Below are positions 1 to 8,219 of a DNA stretch of 64,000 bases, in pieces (position 1 is the first letter of the stretch; each line of letters opens with the position of its first letter). The stretch is from Marivirga sericea. Lineage in GTDB: Bacteria; Bacteroidota; Bacteroidia; Cytophagales; Cyclobacteriaceae. The translations under genes were made by a program, and so were the position numbers. A model generated the notes under the pieces. The model was not told where the DNA came from and did no database searches. It was given only the letters and a program-made list of their open reading frames with translations. The stretch is taken from positions 62,001-126,000 of the forward strand of contig NZ_FXAW01000005.1 in NCBI RefSeq assembly GCF_900177665.1, written 5' to 3'.

Positions 1-1853
1 TCATCCTGATAAGCCCTTCAGTTAAGGAAAATATTGGCTACGAACAAGAAGAAGTTACAGGAAATAACATTACCAATTATTATCTCTACACAAAAAAAAC
101 GAAGGATTTATTAAAGAAATTGGTTTCCAGAAGACGGGTTCAAAACTTTGAAGCAACACTTATCACTAGGGATGGTAGATTGGTGAATTGTATTTGTAAC
201 GTTCGTTTAGTCAGGGACAAGGACAGCAGAGAGGTTACGATCGAAGGAGTTGCACGTGATATCACCAAGCTAAAACAAGCCAATAGAGAATTACTACACG
301 CTAAAAATGTTGCTGAAAACTCTCTAAAGGTAAAAGAACAGTTTCTCGCTAATATGAGTCATGAAATCCGAACACCGATGAATGGTGTGATTGGAATGGT
401 GGATTTACTCTCTCAAACCCAACTGAATCCTGAACAAATGAACTTTGTTCAAACCATAAAACGATCTTCTGAAACCTTACTTACTATTTTAAATGATATT
501 CTAGATTTAAGTAAGATAGAAGCTGGAAAAATGAAAATTCAGCCTCATATAACTGAAGTAAGATCGATTTTCGAGAAAGTACTCAACTTATTCAGTCAAC
601 AAGCAAGACAGAAATCAATTGATTTAAGTTTTAAAATAGACAATGAAATTCCAGAGTATTTACAAATCGATGAAACTCGCATTATTCAGATCGTATCTAA
701 TCTTACTTCCAATGCCTTAAAATTTACTGAAAAAAACGGGAGGGTATTGCTACATTTATCAAAAGAGATAAAAGAAAATCTCTATAGAATCGCAGTGGAA
801 GATACTGGCATCGGAATATCTGAAAATGACCAGCAACAGCTATTTAAATTATTCACCCAAGTGGATAATTCCAGCACCAAAGCTTTTAGTGGAACAGGTT
901 TAGGACTTGCCATCTCAAAGCAGTTAAGCAGCTTGATGGGAGGACAAATCGGTGTGAGTTCTGAACCAGACGAAGGCAGTGTATTTTGGTTCACCTTAAT
1001 GGGCGCAAAAGTTTCGAAGTCTGAAATTGAAGAGTATGAAAAACAAAAGCAACAAGTACCAAAAAGACATAAAATTACATTTGAAAAAGATAGTGCACCG
1101 TACATTTTAATTGTAGATGACAACACCATCAACAGACAAGTAGCTAGTCAAATTTTGATAAAGTCAGGATTTAAAACTGACCTGGCATTTAGCGGACCAG
1201 CAGCTATCGAAAAAGTAAAAAGGTTCGATTATGATCTGATACTAATGGATATTCAAATGCCTGTAATGGACGGGGTATCTGCAACACGAGAGATCAAAAA
1301 ACTACCCAAAAAGATCCCCCCAATAGTTGCCATGACAGCATATTCGATGAAAGAAGACCGGCAAAGGTTTTTAGATATGGGCATGGATGATTACTTAGCA
1401 AAACCCATAGTTTCAAGTCTTTTGTTAGATGTTATCCAACAAAACTTACCAGCATTCAAACCTCAAAAAATAGAAGCAGAGGAAATAGATGAAAAAGGAA
1501 GCCCTGGAAATAAACTTGAACTCATTGATAAATCTACTTTAAAACAGCTTAGTAAATATGCTGACAAATCGACTATCAAATCCTTCTTTGAAGAATTTGA
1601 AATTGAGGCAAAAAGTTTGATATTAGAAAGCATAAATGCTGAAAAGACTTCGGACATAGACAAAATATTGAGTAATTTGCATACTTTGAAAGGAAATGCT
1701 GGAACTCTTGGAATTCGCTCATTAGAGGAACAAGCAAAAAAGATAGAAGCGAATTTAAAAAAAGAAAAAACCGAAAAGCTTATAAATGACTTAAACCATT
1801 TATTAGATAATTTTAATAAATTTACAGATCATTATCAGTCAATTTTAAAATAA
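1..1853 (+). CDS. Hybrid sensor histidine kinase, PAS-HisKA-HATPase-REC-Hpt (5' end outside window)
   Basis: The reading frame is open from base 3, so the gene starts before the window and 616 residues are visible. The first 40 or so visible residues plus the next 60 form the end of a PAS domain. Then come HisKA with the phospho-acceptor in MSHEIRTPMNG (His codon at 360), a HATPase with DTGIGI and GTGLGLAI, a receiver with ILMDIQMPVMDG and a KP near its end, and a C-terminal Hpt domain with LHTLKGNAG (near 1680). This order allows an internal His-Asp-His phosphorelay. No membrane segment is visible, but the N-terminus is missing. A stand-alone receiver gene follows after one base and is the probable partner. 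The signal sensed cannot be read from this part. Confidence 0.93.
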   Translation, partial: ILISPSVKENIGYEQEEVTGNNITNYYLYTKKTKDLLKKLVSRRRVQNFEATLITRDGRLVNCICNVRLVRDKDSREVTIEGVARDITKLKQANRELLHAKNVAENSLKVKEQFLANMSHEIRTPMNGVIGMVDLLSQTQLNPEQMNFVQTIKRSSETLLTILNDILDLSKIEAGKMKIQPHITEVRSIFEKVLNLFSQQARQKSIDLSFKIDNEIPEYLQIDETRIIQIVSNLTSNALKFTEKNGRVLLHLSKEIKENLYRIAVEDTGIGISENDQQQLFKLFTQVDNSSTKAFSGTGLGLAISKQLSSLMGGQIGVSSEPDEGSVFWFTLMGAKVSKSEIEEYEKQKQQVPKRHKITFEKDSAPYILIVDDNTINRQVASQILIKSGFKTDLAFSGPAAIEKVKRFDYDLILMDIQMPVMDGVSATREIKKLPKKIPPIVAMTAYSMKEDRQRFLDMGMDDYLAKPIVSSLLLDVIQQNLPAFKPQKIEAEEIDEKGSPGNKLELIDKSTLKQLSKYADKSTIKSFFEEFEIEAKSLILESINAEKTSDIDKILSNLHTLKGNAGTLGIRSLEEQAKKIEANLKKEKTEKLINDLNHLLDNFNKFTDHYQSILK

Positions 1854-1854
1854 G

Positions 1855-2232
1855 ATGGCAGAAACAAAAAAAGTACTTATAGCAGAAGATAGCTCGGTAA
1901 TCCAAAACCTTACCAAGAAGATTTTAATGATGCAAAATTATAGCATTCATTCCGCAAAAAATGGGGAGCAAGTTTTAAAAGCTTTAGAATCAGAAACATT
2001 CGACATCATTTTAATGGATATTAATATGCCAAAAATGGATGGCATGGAATGCAGTAGAGCGATAAGAGCTTTTGAAGATAAAGAAAAATCAAGTATACCG
2101 ATTATTGCTATAACAGGAAACGCTAAAAATTACAGTATTGAAGATTTCAAAGATGCTGGAATAAACGAATACCTGCAAAAACCACTCAATTTTGACCAGT
2201 TAGTTGAAACTGTGAAAAAGTTAACTAATTAA
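1855..2232 (+). CDS. CheY-like single-domain response regulator
   Basis: A 125-residue protein made only of a receiver domain. The acidic pocket is at AEDSS near residue 10, the phospho-acceptor is Asp55 in ILMDINMPKMDG, the conserved Thr lies in IAITGNA and the Lys in YLQKPL. There is no output domain, so it must act by protein contact or as a phosphate shuttle. Its start lies one base after the stop of the hybrid kinase, which points to co-transcription and to phosphotransfer from that kinase's Hpt domain (inference). Confidence 0.93.
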   Translation: MAETKKVLIAEDSSVIQNLTKKILMMQNYSIHSAKNGEQVLKALESETFDIILMDINMPKMDGMECSRAIRAFEDKEKSSIPIIAITGNAKNYSIEDFKDAGINEYLQKPLNFDQLVETVKKLTN

Positions 2233-2327
2233 TTGAGGTTTGTTAAATTTTAGTGTCTGCAATAAAATCATTTTAGAAAATCAGCAACAAATTGAAAGTT
2301 TGTGTAGTTAATCTATAAACTATTTTT

Positions 2328-2603
2328 ATGCAAATAAAGTACACAAAATCCTTTCTTAACAAACTAGAAGATGTATTCGCAGAATCTGATTATATTCTAC
2401 GTTATGAAAAAGGTAATTTCAAATCAGGATACTGTGTATTAAAAGATCAAAGAATTGTTATTATAAATAAGTTTTTTGATACAGAAGGGAAAATCAACTG
2501 CTTAGTGGATATCCTAAAAAATATTGACTTAGATAGCAAAACACTGAGTGACAAAAACAAAAATTTCTATTTAGAATTACAACAAACCGAACTCGCGCTT
2601 TGA
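2328..2603 (+). CDS. Small conserved-looking protein of unknown function
   Basis: A soluble, charged protein of 91 residues with no signal peptide, membrane segment or motif I can name. It ends inside the start codon of the metallo-hydrolase gene (TGA overlaps TTG), so the two are probably translationally coupled. The spacing and the coding-like composition support a real gene. The protein is too short and motif-poor for a functional call. Confidence 0.75.
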   Translation: MQIKYTKSFLNKLEDVFAESDYILRYEKGNFKSGYCVLKDQRIVIINKFFDTEGKINCLVDILKNIDLDSKTLSDKNKNFYLELQQTELAL

Positions 2604-3361
2604 AGGTAACATTTCTAGGAACAGGGACATCACAAGGAGTTCCCGTAATTGCATGCGACTGTAAAGTGTGTCGCTCACTTGATTATCGGGATAAACGGAC
2701 AAGAACTAGTATTCATATCGAGAAGGACGGAAAAAGCATTGTTTTCGATACTGGACCTGATTTCAGAGAGCAGATGCTTCGCGAAAGAATCAATCGTTTA
2801 GATGCGGTGATCTACACCCACGAACACAAAGACCATACGGCAGGCTTAGATGATGTTCGTTCTTACAACTTCAAACAGCAAATGGATATGCCTTTGTACG
2901 GAAGAAAGCCCGTTTTAGAGCAGATTCAAAAGGAATTTTCCTACATCTTTGCCACTAATAAATATCCTGGGATACCGCAAGTAGCGCTGAATGAAATTGA
3001 AAACACCCCCTTTCAAGTAGAAGGAATTGAGATCCAACCGATAGATGTTTTGCATCACAAACTTCCAGTTTTTGGATATCGCATTGATGATTTCAGTTAC
3101 ATTACAGATGTAAATTACATTTCTGAGGCAGAAAAAGAAAAAATAAAAGGAAGTAAGGTGATTGTATTAAGCGCATTACAAAAGAAATCACATCTATCGC
3201 ATTTTAACTTAGAGCAGGCCATAGAAACGGTGGAAGAATTGGAAATTCCTCAAGCCTACTTTATCCACATGGGTCATAGAATGGGATTACACAGAGATGT
3301 AGAAAAAGAATTACCTGAAGGAATGCAGTTTGCCTACGATGGGCTACAAATAACACTTTAG
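2600..3361 (+). CDS. MBL-fold metallo-hydrolase, PhnP-like
   Basis: A 253-residue metallo-beta-lactamase-fold hydrolase. The metal-binding motif is THEHKDH at about residues 73-79, followed by further ligands (MGHRMGLH near the C-terminus). The N-terminal FLGTGTSQGVP and CDCKVC (Cys19, 21, 24) match the phosphoribosyl 1,2-cyclic phosphodiesterase (PhnP) type, where such cysteines hold a structural zinc. No other phn gene is nearby, so the substrate in this organism is open and a general cyclic phosphodiesterase role is possible. The start is a TTG that overlaps the stop of the upstream gene by four bases; no better ATG exists in the frame. Confidence 0.88.
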   Translation: MKVTFLGTGTSQGVPVIACDCKVCRSLDYRDKRTRTSIHIEKDGKSIVFDTGPDFREQMLRERINRLDAVIYTHEHKDHTAGLDDVRSYNFKQQMDMPLYGRKPVLEQIQKEFSYIFATNKYPGIPQVALNEIENTPFQVEGIEIQPIDVLHHKLPVFGYRIDDFSYITDVNYISEAEKEKIKGSKVIVLSALQKKSHLSHFNLEQAIETVEELEIPQAYFIHMGHRMGLHRDVEKELPEGMQFAYDGLQITL

Positions 3362-3362
3362 C

Positions 3363-4934
3363 ATGCATAATAACTATTATGTATTCCGTCAATTATCTCC
3401 TGAATTAGAAACTAAAATTAAAGGGGAGAAGCTCTTAGCTTGCTTCAGTCAGAGCAGAGATGAATTGATTTTAGGTTTTAACAAAGGGGAAAGAGACTTC
3501 TACATCAAAGCTTCGTTGACCCCTGAATTTTCTTGCTTAAGCTTCCCCAATCAATTTTCTAGAACCAAAAGTAATAGTATTGATTTGTTTCCAGCCTTCA
3601 TTGGTCTACGAGTAATAAGTATCCAACAATTTGAAAATGAAAGATGCTTTGCTATTCATTTCGAACAGGATCGAAAATTCCTGTTCAAAATGCATGGAAA
3701 CCGATCTAACATCATTGGTTATCAAGGTTCCAAAGCCAATGAATTATTCCGAAATAGCTTTCCGCAGGACATGGAGATCGATCTAGATACTTTAGACAGA
3801 TCTCTAGATCAAAACAAGGAAACTTTCCTTCATTACGATGGTAATTATCAGAAGCTATTCCCTACTTTTGGCAAATTAATTAAGCAGTATTTTACGAGCA
3901 TAAATTTATCAGAAAAGCCGCTTGAGGAGCAATGGACTATAGTTTCATTAATAGAATCTGAAATCAATAAGCCCGCAGGTTTCTATACAGTTTTGTGGAA
4001 CGATGAAATTCATTTTTCACTGCTGAGAATAGGTGAAGTCATTAACGAAGAGAAGACTTGTCTTGAAGGAATAACACAATTCTATTACACATATTCCAAA
4101 GAGAATTTCATTCGCAAGGAGAAGAAACGCTTATCCAAGCAACTTGAAAAACAGCGTAACCAGTCACTGAATTATATTAAAAAATCAAATCAGAAACTTG
4201 AAGAAGTTTTAGATAAACCTGGTTACAATCAATTAGCCGATATTTTAATGGCAAACATGCACCAAATTCCTACTCACGCTAAGGAAGTGGAACTATTCAA
4301 TTTTTATACTAATGAAAATATCAAAATCTCTTTAAAACCGAACCTCAGTCCACAAAAGAACGCAGAAAATCTCTACAGAAAATCAAAAAATCAGAAAATC
4401 GAATTAGAACAATTAAATGCTTCAATAAAGCAAAAAGAAAAAGAATTAATAGAAGTTGAAAGTAAATTAGAGGAGATTGCAGCTGCGGATGATATTAAAG
4501 CTATCAAAAAGCTAATTAAACAAAATCCGCAGAAAGAACGACAACAGGTCGAATTAAAAGTACCTTATAAAAAATTTGAGTATGGTGGATTTACCATTTT
4601 AGTTGGGAAAGGCGCAAGGGAAAATGATGAATTGACTTTAAAATATGCCAAGAAAAATGATCTTTGGCTCCATGCAAAAGATGTAACAGGCTCACATGTA
4701 GTTCTAAAACAGCAAAGCAGTAAGCCTTTCCCACAATCGGTAGTGGAAAAAGCAGCTCAAGCCGCAGCCTTTTATTCTAAAAGAAAATCAGATAGCCTAA
4801 GTCCAGTAATTGTTACTCCGAAAAAATTCGTAAGAAAGCCAAAAGGTCTTCCCCCCGGAATGGTCCATGTCGATAAGGAAGATACAATATTGGTAAAACC
4901 AGAAGCCTGGTGGATTGATAAAAACCCTTTTTAA
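3363..4934 (+). CDS. NFACT family RNA-binding protein (RqcH/fibronectin-binding-like)
   Basis: A 523-residue protein with an N-terminal NFACT-N region, a central coiled coil rich in Lys and Glu (about residues 250-400, with the long helical hairpin typical of the family) and a C-terminal NFACT-R (DUF814) domain holding KKNDLWLHAKDVTGSHVV and a GLPPGMV segment. Family members RqcH and Rqc2 bind the 50S ribosome and drive tailing of stalled nascent chains; others were named fibronectin-binding proteins. At the site where RqcH/Rqc2 carry an essential Asp-Arg pair, my by-eye alignment gives Glu93-Arg94, so activity in tailing is uncertain. It starts two bases after the metallo-hydrolase stop, in the same operon. 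Confidence 0.88.
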   Translation: MHNNYYVFRQLSPELETKIKGEKLLACFSQSRDELILGFNKGERDFYIKASLTPEFSCLSFPNQFSRTKSNSIDLFPAFIGLRVISIQQFENERCFAIHFEQDRKFLFKMHGNRSNIIGYQGSKANELFRNSFPQDMEIDLDTLDRSLDQNKETFLHYDGNYQKLFPTFGKLIKQYFTSINLSEKPLEEQWTIVSLIESEINKPAGFYTVLWNDEIHFSLLRIGEVINEEKTCLEGITQFYYTYSKENFIRKEKKRLSKQLEKQRNQSLNYIKKSNQKLEEVLDKPGYNQLADILMANMHQIPTHAKEVELFNFYTNENIKISLKPNLSPQKNAENLYRKSKNQKIELEQLNASIKQKEKELIEVESKLEEIAAADDIKAIKKLIKQNPQKERQQVELKVPYKKFEYGGFTILVGKGARENDELTLKYAKKNDLWLHAKDVTGSHVVLKQQSSKPFPQSVVEKAAQAAAFYSKRKSDSLSPVIVTPKKFVRKPKGLPPGMVHVDKEDTILVKPEAWWIDKNPF

Positions 4935-4999
4935 CTACAGTTATATCTCAATCTTTCACAAATTTACCGTAAGCACAAAAAGCAGAATTCATCATATCA

Positions 5000-5028
5000 A
5001 AAAAAAGCAACGCTATAAGTAGCATTGC
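5000..5028 (-). terminator. Rho-independent terminator of the first 168-residue paralogue
   Basis: Read on the minus strand, a 9-bp stem (5007-5015 with 5020-5028, one G-U pair) with a 4-base loop is followed by a run of T. It lies 25 bases after the stop of the minus-strand gene. It may also stop transcription of the NFACT operon from the other side, but without a good T run. Confidence 0.75.
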
Positions 5029-5052
5029 CTTTAATAACCTAGGACTTAAAAA

Positions 5053-5559
5053 TTACTTTCTTTCTAAATTTATAGCCATTGTATTGTCTCTCTGATCAAA
5101 TACAAAGTCTTGATAAATGTGCTGCACATGGTCGTTATAATCAAGTAAAGTCTGAGAATTTGACCCGTCAGCTATCAAAATCAAGCTCTCAGCATTTGGT
5201 TGCTGAATGGCCATGTTCATGTTGATTAATTCAAAAACCTGCTTTACATTTTGTTTCTCCCAGTTTGTACCCATGTAGAAATAATAACCTGCAGTTTCAT
5301 TTACTACATAAACCATCTGATTGAATTTAGCATCCTTGATGGACGCAAATTCCTCTTTGCTCACTTTGGGAATCAATATGTCAAAATCATGACCTGCTAC
5401 CTGCACCACCATCGCATTATTGATTTTATCAATATCATTTCCTAGTGATGTACTTTGCGCATTTGATTTAAAGCTTAAACCAAATAAAATAACCAATACC
5501 ATAAGCCCCATAGGAACATATTGTTTAACCACCTTTAATATATCTGGATACGTTTTCAT
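5053..5559 (-). CDS. Secreted or anchored protein of unknown function, paralogue A
   Basis: A 168-residue protein with a positively charged N-terminus, a hydrophobic stretch at about residues 15-31 and a likely signal peptidase site after SNAQ (residue 35), although the n-region is long and the stretch might remain as a membrane anchor. The mature part is mixed alpha/beta in character with no cysteines and no motif I recognise. It aligns without gaps to the neighbour at 5871-6377 over all 168 residues with about two thirds identity, so the two arose by tandem duplication. Conservation is strongest around INNAMVVQ, IPKV, MAIQQPxAESL and QTLLDYNDH, and lowest near residues 81-90. Each copy has its own terminator. 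Confidence 0.85.
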   Translation of the reverse strand: MKTYPDILKVVKQYVPMGLMVLVILFGLSFKSNAQSTSLGNDIDKINNAMVVQVAGHDFDILIPKVSKEEFASIKDAKFNQMVYVVNETAGYYFYMGTNWEKQNVKQVFELINMNMAIQQPNAESLILIADGSNSQTLLDYNDHVQHIYQDFVFDQRDNTMAINLERK

Positions 5560-5870
5560 AACTATTAACTTTTAATTATACTCAAAGATCATAAATATGC
5601 CTCCTCTAAACATCAGCACAATTCGGAATTTACAAATAGGTGATTTACTTAGAAACTCATACTACCTTATTAGTTAGCTGTAGTAATATCCTTTCAAAGA
5701 AATAAGAGCCTACCCTTGCTGCTAGGAAGCTTATACACTGGAAGAGCTTTTGACTATGAAACGTATTAGGGTAAGTACTTTATTGAGATCAACTGGCCAT
5801 TTCCATTAAAAAAGGCAATACTACTGATAGCATTGCCCTTGAAACCTAAGGTTAGCCGATACTAAACAAA
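5560..5870. other. Intergenic stretch between tandem paralogues, no gene seen
   Basis: About 310 bases with stop codons in all frames. It must hold the promoter of the downstream (left) copy and contains the terminator of the right copy at 5806-5837. I see no RNA gene or repeat beyond the similarity of the two terminators. Confidence 0.7.
5806..5837 (-). terminator. Rho-independent terminator of the second 168-residue paralogue
   Basis: On the minus strand a 10-bp stem with one mismatch (5814-5823 with 5828-5837, 4-base loop) is followed by a T run. The stem resembles the terminator at 5000-5028 (both carry the GGCAATGCTA-like arm), so the terminator was duplicated with the gene. Confidence 0.75.
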
Positions 5871-6377
5871 CTATTTTCTTTCTACATTAATTGCCATGGA
5901 ATTATCACTTTTATCAAATATAAAATCTCTATAGATATGCTTGATATGGTCGTTGTAGTCTAATAATGTTTGCTGATTTGAAGCATCCGCTACAATAATC
6001 AAACTCTCTGCATGTGGTTGTTGAATCGCTAAATTAATATCTATCAATTCGAAAACCTCTCTCACATTTTGCATTTCCCATTTAGTACCCGTATTGAAAT
6101 AATAGCCGATTTCTTTATCTGTAACGTATACCAACGCATTAAATGAAGCATCTTTGATTGCTTGTAACTCCTCTTTTGTAACTTTGGGAATCACCATATC
6201 AAAATCGTAGGCTGCTAATTGTACAACCATTGCATTGTTAATTTTCTCTACATTAGATTCTAGAGAAATACTTTGCGCATTAGCTTTCAAGGTTAAACCA
6301 AATAAGGTAATCAAGACAATAATACCTATTAGAACATATTGTTTAACCGGTTTTAAGATATTTGGATACGTTTTCAT
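5871..6377 (-). CDS. Secreted or anchored protein of unknown function, paralogue B
   Basis: A 168-residue paralogue of the gene at 5053-5559, identical in length and gapless in alignment. It has the same N-terminal plan: charged start, hydrophobic residues 15-31 and a KANAQ cleavage-like site. The conserved C-terminal half (ESLIIVADASN, QTLLDYNDH, then MAIN near the end) suggests a folded domain of its own, not a low-complexity tail. Function unknown. Sequence around the start (ACTATTAnTTTTA on the plus strand) is also shared with copy A, so the upstream region was duplicated as well. Confidence 0.85.
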   Translation of the reverse strand: MKTYPNILKPVKQYVLIGIIVLITLFGLTLKANAQSISLESNVEKINNAMVVQLAAYDFDMVIPKVTKEELQAIKDASFNALVYVTDKEIGYYFNTGTKWEMQNVREVFELIDINLAIQQPHAESLIIVADASNQQTLLDYNDHIKHIYRDFIFDKSDNSMAINVERK

Positions 6378-6625
6378 AACTATTAGTTTTAGGTTTAAAT
6401 TCTAATTCAAATATCCCAAAAATGCATCATGCCTGCATTAGGGCAATGCTGAAATTACTACTAAGCGATTTACTTAGCTTTTTAAATTACTGAAACGCTG
6501 AAGTATATAGATCTAAATCCGATTACTAAATTCGATTAGAGGATTTAAACAACGTATGATCTCAACTTGCAAAGAAAATTGTAAAGCTTCATTTGATAAA
6601 GTATAACATTCTTATCATGGTAAAA

Positions 6626-7561
6626 TTAAAGCACAGCAAACTTTTGATTCTTGGCATCAAGGATAAGAACCTTACCTATAAATAACTTATTTCCAATCAT
6701 CCCTCCCATCCCACTAAAATACATTAACACATTCTGAATAAGGGAAGTCCCCTCAATGTAAGTCACTTTACTTAAAGGGATTTCTTGTAATCCGAAAGTA
6801 ATAACAGCATCACTGGCGATATTATGTACGTCTAATTTACTCCCCCATGAGTTAGCTTGATAAACCTTCTCAACTGCTCCAAAAAGCGCTAAATTCTCCC
6901 ACTGGTCTTTATCAGTAATCAGTTCAAAAGCACTACTTCCTGAATCGTAAAAGAACTTTGTCCTTTCTGAGTTAATTTGTCCTTGCAACATCACTTTCCG
7001 CTTTGTGAATTCAAAATCTTGAATAGACTCCATTGGGATTTCGGTAGGAAAGGTGTTTCTTAGTCCTATGCAATTCTTCTTAAAATCCATCAAAACTACT
7101 TTATGCTCTAAAATATCAGCTCCTAAAGTTCCAATAATATTGACATCAGAACCTTTCCAATTGATTTCCTGTCCATAATTTAATCTTCTAACCTTAGGAA
7201 TTGAAACCGAGACCATTCCTAAATTGAACCGAAAGGGATTATTATTATCGAAACTGCTGCTATCAAAAAATGGATATTTCTCGCTAATCGAGCTAAGAGC
7301 TTTTTCATGGAAAAGCGTAGAATGAGCACCCAGATCAAACTGCAAGTAGAAAGTATTGGGAACTCCTTCAATGTTTACCGGCACCAGAAGTGCTGCAAAT
7401 TCCGTATCTTCATTTGACACCCATTGAATATCAAGAGTATCCTGATCCTCGGAAACTTCTAAGTTATTTTCTGGTGGAGTGAACTTCTTATCAAAATAAA
7501 AGTAGCCTGATACGCTAGTGATTAGTATAATAACAGCTAGAATAAGTACGAATTTTCTCAT
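6626..7561 (-). CDS. Membrane-anchored retropepsin-like aspartyl protease homologue
   Basis: A protein of 311 residues starting with a single hydrophobic segment right after MRKF, so probably exported and anchored. Two motifs look like the halves of a retropepsin-type aspartic protease: FDLGAHSTLF near residue 76, and FYDSGSSAFEL near residue 206. The first has Leu where Thr or Ser is usual (DLG for DTG), so catalysis is uncertain; the second is a standard DSG. Proteins of this kind are common in Bacteroidota and few have known substrates. I chose the ATG at 7561 because the upstream ATG at 7588 would put nine residues before the signal segment; both are possible. Confidence 0.7.
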   Translation of the reverse strand: MRKFVLILAVIILITSVSGYFYFDKKFTPPENNLEVSEDQDTLDIQWVSNEDTEFAALLVPVNIEGVPNTFYLQFDLGAHSTLFHEKALSSISEKYPFFDSSSFDNNNPFRFNLGMVSVSIPKVRRLNYGQEINWKGSDVNIIGTLGADILEHKVVLMDFKKNCIGLRNTFPTEIPMESIQDFEFTKRKVMLQGQINSERTKFFYDSGSSAFELITDKDQWENLALFGAVEKVYQANSWGSKLDVHNIASDAVITFGLQEIPLSKVTYIEGTSLIQNVLMYFSGMGGMIGNKLFIGKVLILDAKNQKFAVL

Positions 7562-7659
7562 TTGCAAAAGTTTTAAAGTGAATTGCAAAATTCAGAAAAT
7601 GCGGTTCGAATCTATGCGTCAAGCGTGCGACAATTTTACGCCAATTGCTGAATTACCAT

Positions 7660-8211
7660 TTACAGGAGTTGAAAAGTAAGTCTTAAACGAAACAGATCGC
7701 CTTTAGCAATCCACCTAGAAAACTTAAAAATAATCCATATATTAAAACTATAGCTCAGGATTAAGACTACTATAATTAAGGAAAAAGCTAATTGAAATAA
7801 ATCTTGAATGAAGGGGCTTAGAATTAGTAGCAAAGACAGTATTAAGCTCCAAATAATCTGAAAATTTATAATATATTTAACTGTTTGGTTTATGGCCCTA
7901 TTTTCTCTATTTCTATTCCAAAGTATGGAAGGAAAAATAATATTTCCAAAGGGAATAACAATGACCGCTAATGCCGAAAGATTGATAAGTTTTAAACGCT
8001 CAATCTGCTCGGGGCTCAATTCAGTTTCATTATTTATAAACTCAGATGGTTTTACCCCAATCAAATTAGATAGCACTTGTAAGGTATGACCTTGCGGAAT
8101 GCTCTCGCCTGATTCAATTCGCTGAATTGTCCGTAATGACAAACCAGCTTTATCGGCCAATTCTGATTGTGTCCATCCTTTTTCATTCCGAAATTCCTTT
8201 ATCCTATTCAC
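7660..8211 (-). CDS. XRE-type HTH regulator with DUF4870-like membrane domain
   Basis: 183 residues. Residues 1-60 form a Cro/C1-type helix-turn-helix (WTQSELADKAGLSLRTIQRIE). The rest holds at least three hydrophobic segments with the ILW and VKYIINFQI pattern of DUF4870 membrane proteins. A DNA-binding head on a membrane domain suggests a membrane-tethered regulator. The gene starts eight bases after the stop of the PcrA-like helicase gene, so it is likely transcribed with it. The target genes are unknown. Confidence 0.85.
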   Translation of the reverse strand: MNRIKEFRNEKGWTQSELADKAGLSLRTIQRIESGESIPQGHTLQVLSNLIGVKPSEFINNETELSPEQIERLKLINLSALAVIVIPFGNIIFPSILWNRNRENRAINQTVKYIINFQIIWSLILSLLLILSPFIQDLFQLAFSLIIVVLILSYSFNIWIIFKFSRWIAKGDLFRLRLTFQLL

Positions 8212-8219
8212 CTAATTAC

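Noticed and set aside
3261-3269. Perfect DnaA box TTATCCACA
   Set aside because: Lies in codons of the metallo-hydrolase gene (Phe-Ile-His-Met) and is isolated; about one such match is expected by chance in a window this size.
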